Shown: positions 1 through 8,989 of the stretch, piece by piece
Layout: each line of letters opens with the position of its first letter
Position numbering within the stretch: position 1 is the stretch's first letter
Source of the DNA: Candidatus Gastranaerophilales bacterium
Lineage (GTDB): Bacteria; Cyanobacteriota; Vampirovibrionia; Gastranaerophilales; CAJFVJ01
Assembly (NCBI GenBank): GCA_944323485.1
Contig: CALUSR010000002.1
Location: 397,712-461,711, forward strand
Direction of reading: 5' to 3'
Length of the DNA stretch: 64,000 nt
The notes under the pieces: model-generated
What the model was told of the DNA's origin: nothing
Seen by the model: only the letters and a program-made list of their open reading frames with translations
The model's database searches: none
Position numbers and translations under genes: made by a program

Positions 1-3000
1 TGTCGTATTCCAGAAGCTGTTTACAACGCTTCCGCCGGTTATTGTTCCTGCAAATCCTCCAGTGTTTGTAGCACTTGAGTTCACCGCACCGTAGGAATAG
101 ACGTTTGTAAAGGTACCGTATGTCATATTACCGACAAATCCGCCGATATTTCCGCTGCCGCCGGATATTCCCGTTACTGTACCGGTTGAATAACTGTCAG
201 ATATTTCTCCGTTGCCGCTGGCTGTTGTTGAATTAACTCCGACAAATCCGCCGATAGCGCTATAACCAGAAACAGCACCTTCTGCATAGCTGCCGGTGAT
301 TGTACCGTAATTTACGCCTGCAAAACCGCCTGCATTGTCACTTCCTTCAACATCACCAGTAGCATAGCTATTTTCAATTATTCCGTTGTTAGATCCCGAA
401 AAGCCTCCGACATTTGTCTGTCCAAAAATATCGCCTGTCGCATAACTTCCTGTGATACTTCCGCTGCTGTGTTGACCGACAAGACCGCCTGACTTATCAC
501 GACCTTCGACATTTCCTGTGGCATAACTGTTTGTGATAATTCCGGTTCCGTTGTGCAAGCCGACAAGACCGCCCGTGTTCTCTCCGCTGGATTCAACCCT
601 GCCCGTTGCATGGCTGTTTTCTATTGTTCCTGAGTTATTTTGTCCTATAAGACCGCCCGTATTGGTTTTGCCGTTGACATTTCCTGTTGCGTAGCTGTTT
701 GTGATAATTCCTGCAGAATAATTAGCCCCTATCAGACCTCCAACGCTTTCAGAACCCTCAACATTTCCTGTTGCATAGCTGTTTGTGATTGACGCATCAT
801 AATTGAAGCCGACAAGACCACCGACAATAGAATCCCCTGAAACCGTCGCAGAAGACGAGCTATTTGATATTGCTCCATAGTTACTACCGACAAGAGCTCC
901 TGTGGCACTATAGCTTCCACCGTTAATTGTAGAGTTGTTCACATGGACATCGTCGATATCACCTCTGTTCACTCCGACGAGTGCGCCGGTATTATTTTCT
1001 GACGCAGTGATGGTAAAGTTTTCGAGGGTCAAATCACTGATTGAGGCAGTATTTGTTGTTGTTACAAAAAGCCCCTGATCTGAGGTCAAATTTTTGATGG
1101 TATGACCGTTGCCGATGATGGTTCCTGAGAAGTTTTCTTTTGCAACATAGTTTGAGATTGTTGAGAAATCAATGTCATTGTCGAGGATGTAGGTTCTTCC
1201 GGCTGTGCCTGTCCCATCCTGAGCTATTTTGTCGATGAACTCCTGCGCTGATGAGATGTGGATTGTAGAGCCTGCAGGTTCATAGTTTTCCCAGACGAGG
1301 TGAGGACCGTCGACTGTGAAATCCCAGTCAGCTTCACTCCACCCTGCATTAACAAACGGTGTTGAGGTTGCGAACTGCGAGCCTGTCAGACCTGTTACGC
1401 CGTAAGATGAGCCTGAGCCGAGAGCAGAGGAAACACCTGATGTTTCTTTATTGAAGAAAGAGTTTGTAATCACACCGTCATAAAGACCGGCAAGAGCGCC
1501 TACGTATTCAGTACCTGTCACCGTACCTGTTGCATAGCTGTTTGAAATAACCGCATATGGAAGAGTCACACCTGTAAGACCGCCGACAGAGGAAGTTCCA
1601 GTGACATCTCCTGTTGCATAGCTGTTTGAAATAGTACTTCCTGTGGTATGGTTACCGACAAGTCCTCCGATGTTATCAGTACCGCTGACATTTCCTGTTG
1701 AGTAGCTGTTTGAAATATCTCCTGAAGTGGAACCGACAAGACCGCCAACATCTTCCGTTCCTGTAACATCTCCTGTTGAGTAGCTATTTGTGATTGTTGC
1801 ATCGTTTGAACCGACAAGTCCGCCGACATGATTACCGCCAGAAACCGTTGCCGAAGACGAGCTGTTTGAGATTGCTGCATTATAGCTATGTCCGGCAAGA
1901 CCACCGATGTTTTGATAACTTCCGCCGTTGATTGTCGAGTTGATAATGTGGACATCGTCAATATCACCTCTGTTGTTCCCTACCAGAGAGCCGGTGTTAT
2001 TTCCTGATGCCGTGATGGTGAAGTTGTCGAGTGTCAAATCTCTTATTGAGGCTGTTTCCGTCGTTGATTCAAAAAGCCCCTGATTTGACGTAAGATTTTT
2101 GATGGTATGACCGTTGCCGATGATAGTTCCTGCAAAGTTTGTTTTTGCCGTATAGTTTGAAACCGTTGAAAAGTCGATGTCATTGCCGAGAACATAAACC
2201 TGACCCTCTGTATTAGAGCCATTCCGAGCAATTTTGTCAATAAACTCCTGCGCTGAGGTAATATAGATTTTCGAAGTCATATTATTCTCAGCTTTCAAAG
2301 AAGGAACGCCTGAGATATCCCAGATACCTGTATCCCAGGATGAAAACAGTGACGAATCAGATATATCGCTGACCTGAGTTCCGGTAGTCGTATTTTCAGC
2401 AAAAGTTGACGTAATATTTCCGCTGTTCTTAGATGATATTCCATCGTTAGAAGGCTTGCTTGATAAGGTAAAATTGATATTTTGTTCGACAGAAGAAAAA
2501 CTGTTTGTAATCGTTCCCGTGTTGTTTGCAACAAGCCCGCTAATAGAACCGAGAATGTCACGTACCTGACCGTTAAAATTCATCGTTCCTGACGAATATG
2601 TGTTTCGAATAACCCCATTATTTTTTTCGGCAATCAGTGAAGAAGTTATATAAATATATGAATTAGGATCACCTGAATAATAATAGAATTGTCCGTTTAC
2701 TTCAGTTTTGCTCTCTGAGATAATTCCATTGTTTGTTTCGACAATACCTCTTATTATCTCCGATTGATTGTTTAGTGAATCAACATCAACAGTTTCACTC
2801 AAATTCTTGGTTAAGAAAATTTTCTCTACTGTTCCGTTGTTTGTTCCGACAACCGCAGCAGAATTATCTGTTGAACTTGCATAAAGATTTTGAATCACTG
2901 CATCTTTTGTTGTACTTGAGAATACATCATCAGAGAAAGTAATTGTATGACCGTTGCCGTCAAGAGTTCCTGCAAAATTTTCTTTTGCAGCGTAATCTGA

Positions 3001-3729
3001 AATAGAAGACAGGTCAATATCCGCATCGAGAACGTAAGTTTTTCCTTCAGTGCCGGTTCCATCCTGCGAAATCTTATCGACAAATTCCTGTGCCGATCTT
3101 ATTATAATTGTTTCAGAAGCGGCAGCGTTTGAATCAGTTACAGGTGCGGATGATGAAAGATTTTGAGCTGTATAAGAAGCTGCAGTTGTATTTATTTCAT
3201 AGTTTTTATAACCGCTGCCGTCATTTGTAGCACTGCCGACAGAAGAGGGTGTGTCATACATAAATGCAGCATAGTTCACATACGACGCCACAGAGGGTGT
3301 TGAAGGAGCTGTCACAGAGCCGAGTTTTGAGCCGAAGATGTTTATTTGCCCGAAAGATGTCGAGTTTTTTGTTGTATAAAGTGATTTCAGCAGCTCGTTT
3401 GCCTGTTTTTGCATTTCCTGGCGTTCAGAAGCTGAATAAGTCCCGTTAGCAGCCTTTTCCGTCAGTTCTTTGAGTTTCAGCAGCGTTGACTCCATCGTTT
3501 GCAGTGAGTCAATACCGGTATGAAGCAAATTTATGCCGTCCTGAGCATTTTGCATTGCCTGTGCGAGTGTTCTTATCTCAGAATTCAGATTGGAAGACAA
3601 AACAAGCCCTGTCGGGTCATCAGCAGGCGAGTTTATTCGCATACCCGTAGCAAGACGTTGAAGAGTCTGTTCAATTCTATTATTAGATTGGCTAATACTC
3701 CGCTGAAGTATCAGATTAATCTGATTCAT
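1..3729 (-). CDS. Flagellin N-terminal domain fused to GLUG-type repeats (3' end outside window)
   Basis: One reading frame with no stop runs from an ATG at 3729 to the window edge (1243 codons read here). Residues 1 to about 125 look like a flagellin D0/D1 N-terminus: MNQINLILQRSIS, then LQRLATGMRINSPADDPTGL, then AMQNAQDGINLLHTGIDSLQ, and a stretch ending ASERQEMQKQANELLKSL. From about residue 195 the protein has three homologous modules, each opening with SAQEF(V/I)DKI and containing FAGT..GNGHTI. The last two continue into long runs of GLUG-like units (GGLVG...NSYATGNV). DNA between modules is also repeated, with offsets of 1005 and 840 bp at the same codon phase. A flagellin C-terminal domain would lie outside the window. 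It could be a flagellin with a huge surface insert, or a surface adhesin that borrowed a flagellin N-terminus. The frame is certain; the role is inferred. Confidence 0.85.
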   Translation of the reverse strand, partial: MNQINLILQRSISQSNNRIEQTLQRLATGMRINSPADDPTGLVLSSNLNSEIRTLAQAMQNAQDGINLLHTGIDSLQTMESTLLKLKELTEKAANGTYSASERQEMQKQANELLKSLYTTKNSTSFGQINIFGSKLGSVTAPSTPSVASYVNYAAFMYDTPSSVGSATNDGSGYKNYEINTTAASYTAQNLSSSAPVTDSNAAASETIIIRSAQEFVDKISQDGTGTEGKTYVLDADIDLSSISDYAAKENFAGTLDGNGHTITFSDDVFSSTTKDAVIQNLYASSTDNSAAVVGTNNGTVEKIFLTKNLSETVDVDSLNNQSEIIRGIVETNNGIISESKTEVNGQFYYYSGDPNSYIYITSSLIAEKNNGVIRNTYSSGTMNFNGQVRDILGSISGLVANNTGTITNSFSSVEQNINFTLSSKPSNDGISSKNSGNITSTFAENTTTGTQVSDISDSSLFSSWDTGIWDISGVPSLKAENNMTSKIYITSAQEFIDKIARNGSNTEGQVYVLGNDIDFSTVSNYTAKTNFAGTIIGNGHTIKNLTSNQGLFESTTETASIRDLTLDNFTITASGNNTGSLVGNNRGDIDDVHIINSTINGGSYQNIGGLAGHSYNAAISNSSSSATVSGGNHVGGLVGSNDATITNSYSTGDVTGTEDVGGLVGSTSGDISNSYSTGNVSGTDNIGGLVGNHTTGSTISNSYATGDVTGTSSVGGLTGVTLPYAVISNSYATGTVTGTEYVGALAGLYDGVITNSFFNKETSGVSSALGSGSSYGVTGLTGSQFATSTPFVNAGWSEADWDFTVDGPHLVWENYEPAGSTIHISSAQEFIDKIAQDGTGTAGRTYILDNDIDFSTISNYVAKENFSGTIIGNGHTIKNLTSDQGLFVTTTNTASISDLTLENFTITASENNTGALVGVNRGDIDDVHVNNSTINGGSYSATGALVGSNYGAISNSSSSATVSGDSIVGGLVGFNYDASITNSYATGNVEGSESVGGLIGANYSAGIITNSYATGNVNGKTNTGGLIGQNNSGTIENSHATGRVESSGENTGGLVGLHNGTGIITNSYATGNVEGRDKSGGLVGQHSSGSITGSYATGDIFGQTNVGGFSGSNNGIIENSYATGDVEGSDNAGGFAGVNYGTITGSYAEGAVSGYSAIGGFVGVNSTTASGNGEISDSYSTGTVTGISGGSGNIGGFVGNMTYGTFTNVYSYGAVNSSATNTGGFAGTITGGSVVNSFWNTT

Positions 3730-3934
3730 TGACGATACACCTGTATATTCCTTTATTGACGATTATGAAGAAGCAATCCCTATTATAAAAAGCTTCTTTT
3801 ATTTATGAATATCCCTATTCAAAGTGTACAGCCCGTTTTTAGGCTTGACATCATACATATATACATATAATGTATTTATATATCTATTGTTATACCCATT
3901 ATTTACATATTTTATTCAAGGCAAAAATATTTTG

Positions 3935-3963
3935 TTGCAAAAATTTTTTGAGTATTTTATAAT
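3935..3963 (+). promoter_or_regulatory. Promoter of tRNA-Asp
   Basis: TTGCAA at 3935-3940 and TATAAT at 3958-3963 are separated by 17 nt, which puts transcription start about 10 nt before the tRNA. Confidence 0.6.
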
Positions 3964-3980
3964 CATTTCACAAAGGCAAT

Positions 3981-4055
3981 GGGAGCGTAGCTCAGTCTGG
4001 TTAGAGCGCCTGCCTGTCACGCAGGAGGTCGCGAGTTCGAGCCTCGTCGTTCCCG
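3981..4055 (+). tRNA. tRNA-Asp (anticodon GUC)
   Basis: Full cloverleaf: acceptor GGGAGCG pairs with CGTTCCC, D arm GCTC/GAGC, anticodon stem CCTGC/GCAGG with loop CTGTCAC (anticodon GTC), and a T arm with loop TTCGAGC. The discriminator base is G. No CCA is encoded. Confidence 0.97.
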
Positions 4056-4093
4056 AATTAAAAAAGTCCTACAAAAGTAGGACTTTTTTAATT
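4056..4093 (+). terminator. Rho-independent terminator after tRNA-Asp
   Basis: A perfect 17-bp stem (4056-4072 with 4077-4093) around an AAAA loop starts directly after the tRNA; its second arm holds a run of six T. Confidence 0.9.
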
Positions 4094-4228
4094 GGAATGA
4101 TAATGGTGAGGACTCGCCAAATTCGCGAGTTGCGCGAGGGAGCTGAGGCTGGAGCGTTTTTGCGTTTGTGTTGAAAACACATTAGCAAAACGCGTAATTG
4201 CCGTTAAAAGCGACCGAGCAAGACACAA

Positions 4229-4245
4229 GCCTCGTCGTCCCCGCC
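4229..4245 (+). repeat. Partial copy of the tRNA-Asp 3' end (possible att-site scar)
   Basis: GCCTCGTCGTCCCCG matches the last 15 bases of tRNA-Asp (4041-4055) at 14 of 15 positions, about 190 bp downstream in the same orientation. Integrases often target tRNA 3' ends and leave such direct repeats. The DNA between holds the terminator and no gene, so this could be a deletion scar or chance. Confidence 0.4.
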
Positions 4246-4286
4246 ATTTACTAAAAATTGATTATTTATCAATAAATCAAAGACGG

Positions 4287-4311
4287 AACTAAGCTCTATG
4301 CTTAGTTTTTT
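4287..4311 (+). terminator. Probable rho-independent terminator
   Basis: AACTAAGC (4287-4294) pairs with GCTTAGTT (4300-4307) around a 5-nt loop and runs into a T tract. It would stop rightward transcription before the convergent gene ending at 4338. Confidence 0.6.
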
Positions 4312-4337
4312 GTTTTTATAACAAAACTTCGTATATT

Positions 4338-5198
4338 TTATATCTCAACAATTTCATATTCTCTGCTGCCCAAACCGAGTGTCTCTGCTGCCTCAATCGT
4401 ATGAATACCGTTTCTTGACTCTATACGTTTGATTAAATCCCTCTTACCCTCATCAGATGAGTTATAAACAGCATCAACACAAGCCTGATCAACGGAAACC
4501 GGATCAGTCGAAGCAAAAATACCGATATCAGCCATCTTTGGTTCTGCCGGATTTGAATCACAGTCACAGTCAACAGACAGTCTGTTTGCAACATTTATAT
4601 AAACAATATTCTCATGTCCAATATAATCAACAACCGATTTACACGCCTCAGCCATTGCTTCAAGAAAGGCATTTTGTTTTGATATTCCGATAAAACCTCC
4701 TGCATTGTGTATCAGTGATTTACCATGAGCAGAGGCAATTCCGATAGACATATTTTTGAGAGCCCCGCCAAATCCACCCATAACATGCCCTTTAAAATGC
4801 GATAACATCAAAATAGACTTATAATTCTGCAAATTTGCCCCGACAAAATTCTTTTTTAAATGCTTTCCGCAAACGACATCAAGAGCTATCTCTTTTTCGC
4901 CGTCCATAATATCACATGGAGCTATCTCAAAGAAACCATGTTTTTTCATAACCTCCCAGTGTGATTTTGTATTGCTTCTTGGACCACCGTAGGCTGTATT
5001 GCACTCAACAATCGTACCATTGACCTCTTCTACCAGCTTTTTTATCATATCCGGCTGTAAAAAATTGTGTCCTCCTGGTTCACCTGTCGAAATTTTTACA
5101 GCAACTTTTTCTTTTAGATTCACATCAAGCGTTCTATAAACTTTCACAAGACTATCCGAGGAGATTTCTTTTGTAAAATAAACCGTCGATTTTGCCAT
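4338..5198 (-). CDS. DUF362 domain protein
   Basis: 286 residues. The N-terminal half has the typical DUF362 pattern: KEKVAVKISTGEPGGHNFLQP, VECNTAYGGPRS, and the glycine-rich HFKGHVMGGFGGALKNMSIG near residues 155-175. The C-terminal half has several Cys (VDCDCDSNPAEP, DQACVDAV), but the usual CxxCxxCxxxCP ferredoxin motif of longer family members is absent, so this is the short form. Family members are generally regarded as soluble iron-sulfur-associated proteins of unknown reaction. It stands alone, 55 bp downstream of the ABC exporter operon on the same strand. I cannot name the substrate. Confidence 0.8.
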   Translation of the reverse strand: MAKSTVYFTKEISSDSLVKVYRTLDVNLKEKVAVKISTGEPGGHNFLQPDMIKKLVEEVNGTIVECNTAYGGPRSNTKSHWEVMKKHGFFEIAPCDIMDGEKEIALDVVCGKHLKKNFVGANLQNYKSILMLSHFKGHVMGGFGGALKNMSIGIASAHGKSLIHNAGGFIGISKQNAFLEAMAEACKSVVDYIGHENIVYINVANRLSVDCDCDSNPAEPKMADIGIFASTDPVSVDQACVDAVYNSSDEGKRDLIKRIESRNGIHTIEAAETLGLGSREYEIVEI

Positions 5199-5253
5199 AT
5201 CACACCGCCTATCTTCTAAAATCCATATATGAATATATCACAAATTTTCTTTT

Positions 5254-6369
5254 CTAACCCAGTTTTCTCTTGAAAGTTCTCGATGCCAGAGTCAAAGTGA
5301 TTGAGGAAATTATTATTAACGGAATAAGATTTATAATAACATCCTCAAATCCCATTCCCTTGAGAATTATTCCTCTTGATAAAACCATAAAGAACCTTAC
5401 CGGATTAAGCCATGTCAAATACTGCAAACAAAGAGGCATATCTTCTATAGGTGAAATAAATCCTGATAAAAGAACAGAAGGCATCATAAAAGTCATTGCA
5501 CTTAAAATGGCTTGCTGCTGGGTATTGCAGATTGAAGATATAAACAATCCGACTCCGATTATCGCAAGAAGAGAAATCAAAATTGAAACCATAAACAAAA
5601 CAAATGACCCTGCAAAAGGGAGGTGAAAAAATACAACAACTATCCACGTCATAATCATTGTCAATGTCATAGCTATAATCAAAGGCGGAACTGACTTTCC
5701 TGTCAGTATTTCAAATGATGACAACGGACTGACTATCAACTGGTCAAACGTTCCCTGCTCTCGTTCCCGAGAAATTGACAGAGATGTCAAAATCAACGTT
5801 GTAACAAGAGATAACATTGCCACAATTACCGTCAATATAAACCATTTATATTCAAGATTCGGGTTAAACCAGTTCCTGACCGAAGCATTTATGGCAGCAC
5901 CGCCGCTTTGTCGAGAAACATCTCCACCATATCCTGAAATAATCTGTGATGCATAACCTGAAGCAATTGACGCAGAGTTTGTCTGCCTTCCTTCAGCTAT
6001 AACCTGAACAACAGCAGGTTTGCCTGATTTTATATTACGGGAAAAATCGTTGTTTATCATCAAACCTATCTGAACTCTTTGCGTATCAAGTTTTTTTTTG
6101 AAATCAGACTCATCATTCACATAATAAAAATTTCTGAATCTGGGAGAATTTTCAAACCTTGACATCAATTCGCGAGACTCAACACTTTGTGAGCGATCAA
6201 GAACCGCAACATCAATATTTTGAACTTCCATCGTTACGGCATTTGAAAAAATCAAAAGCTGCATAAGCGGCAATCCAAGAATTATCCCTTTTGTTTTCGG
6301 GTCTTTCCAAATGGTTATGAATTCTTTTTTCATAAGAGCAAGAACTCTTCTCAAAAAACCCCCGATCAT
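5254..6369 (-). CDS. ABC-2 type exporter permease (YbhR-like)
   Basis: 371 residues. An N-terminal membrane segment (about 22-42) is followed by a periplasmic stretch of about 130 residues and then five or six membrane helices. The cytoplasmic motif REREQGTFDQLIVSPLSS is typical of ABC2_membrane_3 permeases. It overlaps the preceding permease by one base, so the two are probably co-translated. With the paralogue next to it, the tandem ATPase, the HlyD adaptor and the TolC protein it should form a tripartite drug or small-molecule exporter like E. coli YbhGFSR. The substrate is unknown. Confidence 0.9.
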   Translation of the reverse strand: MIGGFLRRVLALMKKEFITIWKDPKTKGIILGLPLMQLLIFSNAVTMEVQNIDVAVLDRSQSVESRELMSRFENSPRFRNFYYVNDESDFKKKLDTQRVQIGLMINNDFSRNIKSGKPAVVQVIAEGRQTNSASIASGYASQIISGYGGDVSRQSGGAAINASVRNWFNPNLEYKWFILTVIVAMLSLVTTLILTSLSISREREQGTFDQLIVSPLSSFEILTGKSVPPLIIAMTLTMIMTWIVVVFFHLPFAGSFVLFMVSILISLLAIIGVGLFISSICNTQQQAILSAMTFMMPSVLLSGFISPIEDMPLCLQYLTWLNPVRFFMVLSRGIILKGMGFEDVIINLIPLIIISSITLTLASRTFKRKLG

Positions 6370-7508
6370 TATTCAATTCCTCGCTGCACTTTGTTCTTTT
6401 TATCTTCAAGTCTGATAGAAGTATTTTTATAAACCAGCCCAAACAAAATGACGCCAAGCAGAGTTAAATATATAGCATTTGCAATAACTATTTCAGCAAC
6501 ACTGCCTGCCATAAACTCACTTTCAACGAACGAAACATAATACCTTGGAGGTAAAACTCTTGTCAGATGTTGAAAAAATACCGGCATGGAATTTATAGGA
6601 AACATCAAACCCGACAACATCAATGCAGGCATAAAACCGACACTCATCGCAACCATGCTTGCCAGAAACTGATTTTTCAAAATTGAAGAAATACACAAAC
6701 CAATACCGAGTGAAGTGAACAAAAACAAAGCACTGACCACCGATAAAATCAGATAGCTTCCTCTGAAGGGTATCTGAAAAACAACAACACACAGAAAAAT
6801 ATTAAACCCAAAAGACACCATACCAAGAATAAAATACGGAATATATTTTCCAAGGACTATATGTATAGCTTTGACAGAAGTCGAAAGCATACTCTCCATT
6901 GTTCCGCGCTCCCACTCACGGGCAATAACAAGGGATGTCAGCAATATACCTATTAAAGTCATAGTGATTGCGATAGAACCCGGTATAATAAAATAATGAC
7001 TGTCCAAATCAGGGTTGTACCATGTCCTGACTTCAGTGTTTATTGACGGCGGCAATAATAATTCCGAATACTTGCTTGTTGACAACCAACTGTTAGCTAT
7101 AGACAAGGCATAACTTTGAACATAGTTTGCAGTATTTACCTCAGAGCCGTCTGTTATAATCATCAAATCAGCTTTCTGACCTCTTGCAAGCTTTGTTGAA
7201 AAATCATTTGGAATTATGACAGCGCCCTTGATTTTTGAACGTATAACAGCAGACTCAATGTCTTTTTCATTATCAAAAATTATTGAGTTAACATACTTGC
7301 TATGTCCGAATGATTTGACAAGCGTAGTTATCTCAGGATTTGTATCATCATTTTTTATTCCCATAGTTACTCTTACGGAATCAAGGTTTATTCCGTACAT
7401 ATAAATAACAATAGAAATAAGCGGAAGCACAAAAGCCACCACAATACTGCTCGGATCGCGCAGTATTTGTTTTAATTCTTTTTTTACAAGTGCAAGGAGT
7501 ATTTTCAT
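6369..7508 (-). CDS. ABC-2 type exporter permease (YbhS-like)
   Basis: 379 residues, the paralogue of the following gene with the same plan: N-terminal helix, periplasmic domain with YVQSYALSIANSWL, then five or six helices. The intracellular motif is AREWERGTMESMLSTSVK. Its start overlaps the ATPase stop by 4 bp. Two different permeases plus a two-domain ATPase fit a heterodimeric exporter. Confidence 0.9.
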   Translation of the reverse strand: MKILLALVKKELKQILRDPSSIVVAFVLPLISIVIYMYGINLDSVRVTMGIKNDDTNPEITTLVKSFGHSKYVNSIIFDNEKDIESAVIRSKIKGAVIIPNDFSTKLARGQKADLMIITDGSEVNTANYVQSYALSIANSWLSTSKYSELLLPPSINTEVRTWYNPDLDSHYFIIPGSIAITMTLIGILLTSLVIAREWERGTMESMLSTSVKAIHIVLGKYIPYFILGMVSFGFNIFLCVVVFQIPFRGSYLILSVVSALFLFTSLGIGLCISSILKNQFLASMVAMSVGFMPALMLSGLMFPINSMPVFFQHLTRVLPPRYYVSFVESEFMAGSVAEIVIANAIYLTLLGVILFGLVYKNTSIRLEDKKNKVQRGIE

Positions 7509-8989
7509 TGCTCTTCACTCCTCTTAATCAATGTTATAAATGTTTCTTCCATGGTCGATGCACCGGCTTTGTTTTTTAAGTCTTGAGGCGAGCCAAGGGC
7601 AATCGTTTCCCCATGATAAAAGAGGCTTATTCTGTCACAATATTCAGCTTCATCCATAAAATGAGTTGTAACAAGAATTGTCACTCCCTTTTTAGCAAGA
7701 GAAGTAATATGATTCCAAAAATCACGCCTTGTAATCACATCTACACCTGATGTAGGTTCATCCAAAAACAATACCGGAGGATTATGGATTAAAGCACATG
7801 CCATAGACAACCGCTGTTTCAAACCGAGAGGAAGCTGCTCGCTCTTCTGGTCAGCATAATCCTTCAAACCAAACACATCAACAATCTCTTCAACCCGGGA
7901 TGCCCTGTTTCTAAATCCTATACCATAAACAGAAGCAAAAAATTCAAGATTTTCTTTGACGGTCAAACTTCCGTAAAGAGAAAATTTCTGCGCCATATAT
8001 CCCAAATTTGCACGAGCCTTCTCAGGATTTTTTGTTATATCAACACCCATAATCCTTGCTGTTCCGCTTGTCGGTTTTGCAAGACCGCACATCATCTTGA
8101 ACGAAGTTGATTTTCCTGCACCGTTCGGACCAAGAAGCCCGAATATTTCCCCTTTTCTAATTTTGAAAGTATTATTTTTTACCGCATAAAAATTACCGTA
8201 TTTTTTTTCAAGATTATCAGCTTCAACGGTAAGTTCTATGTGTTTTTCTAAAGCATCATAATTCTTTGCTATCAGCGATTCTGTCTGATTGTATCCACCC
8301 ATCAGCTCGATAACTCTGTTCTCAAATTCTTGAGAAGTTGACCCAAGCTTATCGGGTTCTCCATCATAAATTATACGACCTTTATCAATAACAACAGCTG
8401 TATCAAAACTGTGCGCCTCATCCAAATAGGCAGTTGACCAAATGACCGTAGTTTCGGGAGATATCATATTTTTAACCATCGCCATCAAGTCACGGCGTGA
8501 AATAGGATCAACTCCGACAGAAGGTTCATCAAGAACCAGAAACTCTGGACTTCCAAGCAAAGTACATGCAAGCCCGAGTTTTTGTTTCATTCCGCCAGAA
8601 AGCGCACCGGCAAGTCTGTTCTGAAACGGTGTAAGTTTGGTAAACTCAAGCATTTTATCAAAAGTATGAGAAACATTCTTCAAATCCGCATATAACGTCA
8701 AGTTCTCAAGAACAGTTAAATCCTCATACAACCCGAACTTTTGTGGCATATATCCAATATGCGGAGTCAGCTCGTCTTTTTGATTCACGGGATTAAATCC
8801 GAGTGTAGAAATTGTTCCGCTATCAGGTAGCAAAAGACCGATGATAGTCCTCAGCAAAGTTGTTTTCCCTGCTCCATCAGCTCCGATAAGCCCGGTTATT
8901 CTTCCTTTTTTAATATCAAGAGAAAGATTATCAAGAGCCGTTACAGACTTGAAAGTCTTTGTCAGATTTCTGATTTCTACGGTGTTCAT
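7505..8989 (-). CDS. Tandem ABC transporter ATPase (YbhF-like)
   Basis: 494 residues holding two nucleotide-binding domains in one chain. Domain 1 has Walker A GADGAGKTTLL (Asp in place of the usual Asn), signature LSGGMKQK and Walker B FLVLDEPSVGVD. Domain 2 has Walker A GPNGAGKSTSF, a degenerate signature LPLGLKQRL and Walker B VLFLDEPTSGVD. I chose the ATG at 8989 over a GTG three bases upstream because GAGGAG precedes it and the ATG overlaps the upstream TGA as TGATG. It powers the two permeases encoded next. Confidence 0.93.
   Translation of the reverse strand: MNTVEIRNLTKTFKSVTALDNLSLDIKKGRITGLIGADGAGKTTLLRTIIGLLLPDSGTISTLGFNPVNQKDELTPHIGYMPQKFGLYEDLTVLENLTLYADLKNVSHTFDKMLEFTKLTPFQNRLAGALSGGMKQKLGLACTLLGSPEFLVLDEPSVGVDPISRRDLMAMVKNMISPETTVIWSTAYLDEAHSFDTAVVIDKGRIIYDGEPDKLGSTSQEFENRVIELMGGYNQTESLIAKNYDALEKHIELTVEADNLEKKYGNFYAVKNNTFKIRKGEIFGLLGPNGAGKSTSFKMMCGLAKPTSGTARIMGVDITKNPEKARANLGYMAQKFSLYGSLTVKENLEFFASVYGIGFRNRASRVEEIVDVFGLKDYADQKSEQLPLGLKQRLSMACALIHNPPVLFLDEPTSGVDVITRRDFWNHITSLAKKGVTILVTTHFMDEAEYCDRISLFYHGETIALGSPQDLKNKAGASTMEETFITLIKRSEEQ

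Noticed and set aside
378..3083. Several short minus-strand ORFs starting with ATG
   Set aside because: They are out-of-frame shadows of the continuous flagellin/GLUG frame that runs from 3729 to the window edge.
3845..3871. TTGACA and TATAAT as a rightward promoter upstream of tRNA-Asp
   Set aside because: The spacing is only 15 nt and no gene lies before the tRNA, which has a better promoter at 3935-3963; it remains possible but unneeded.
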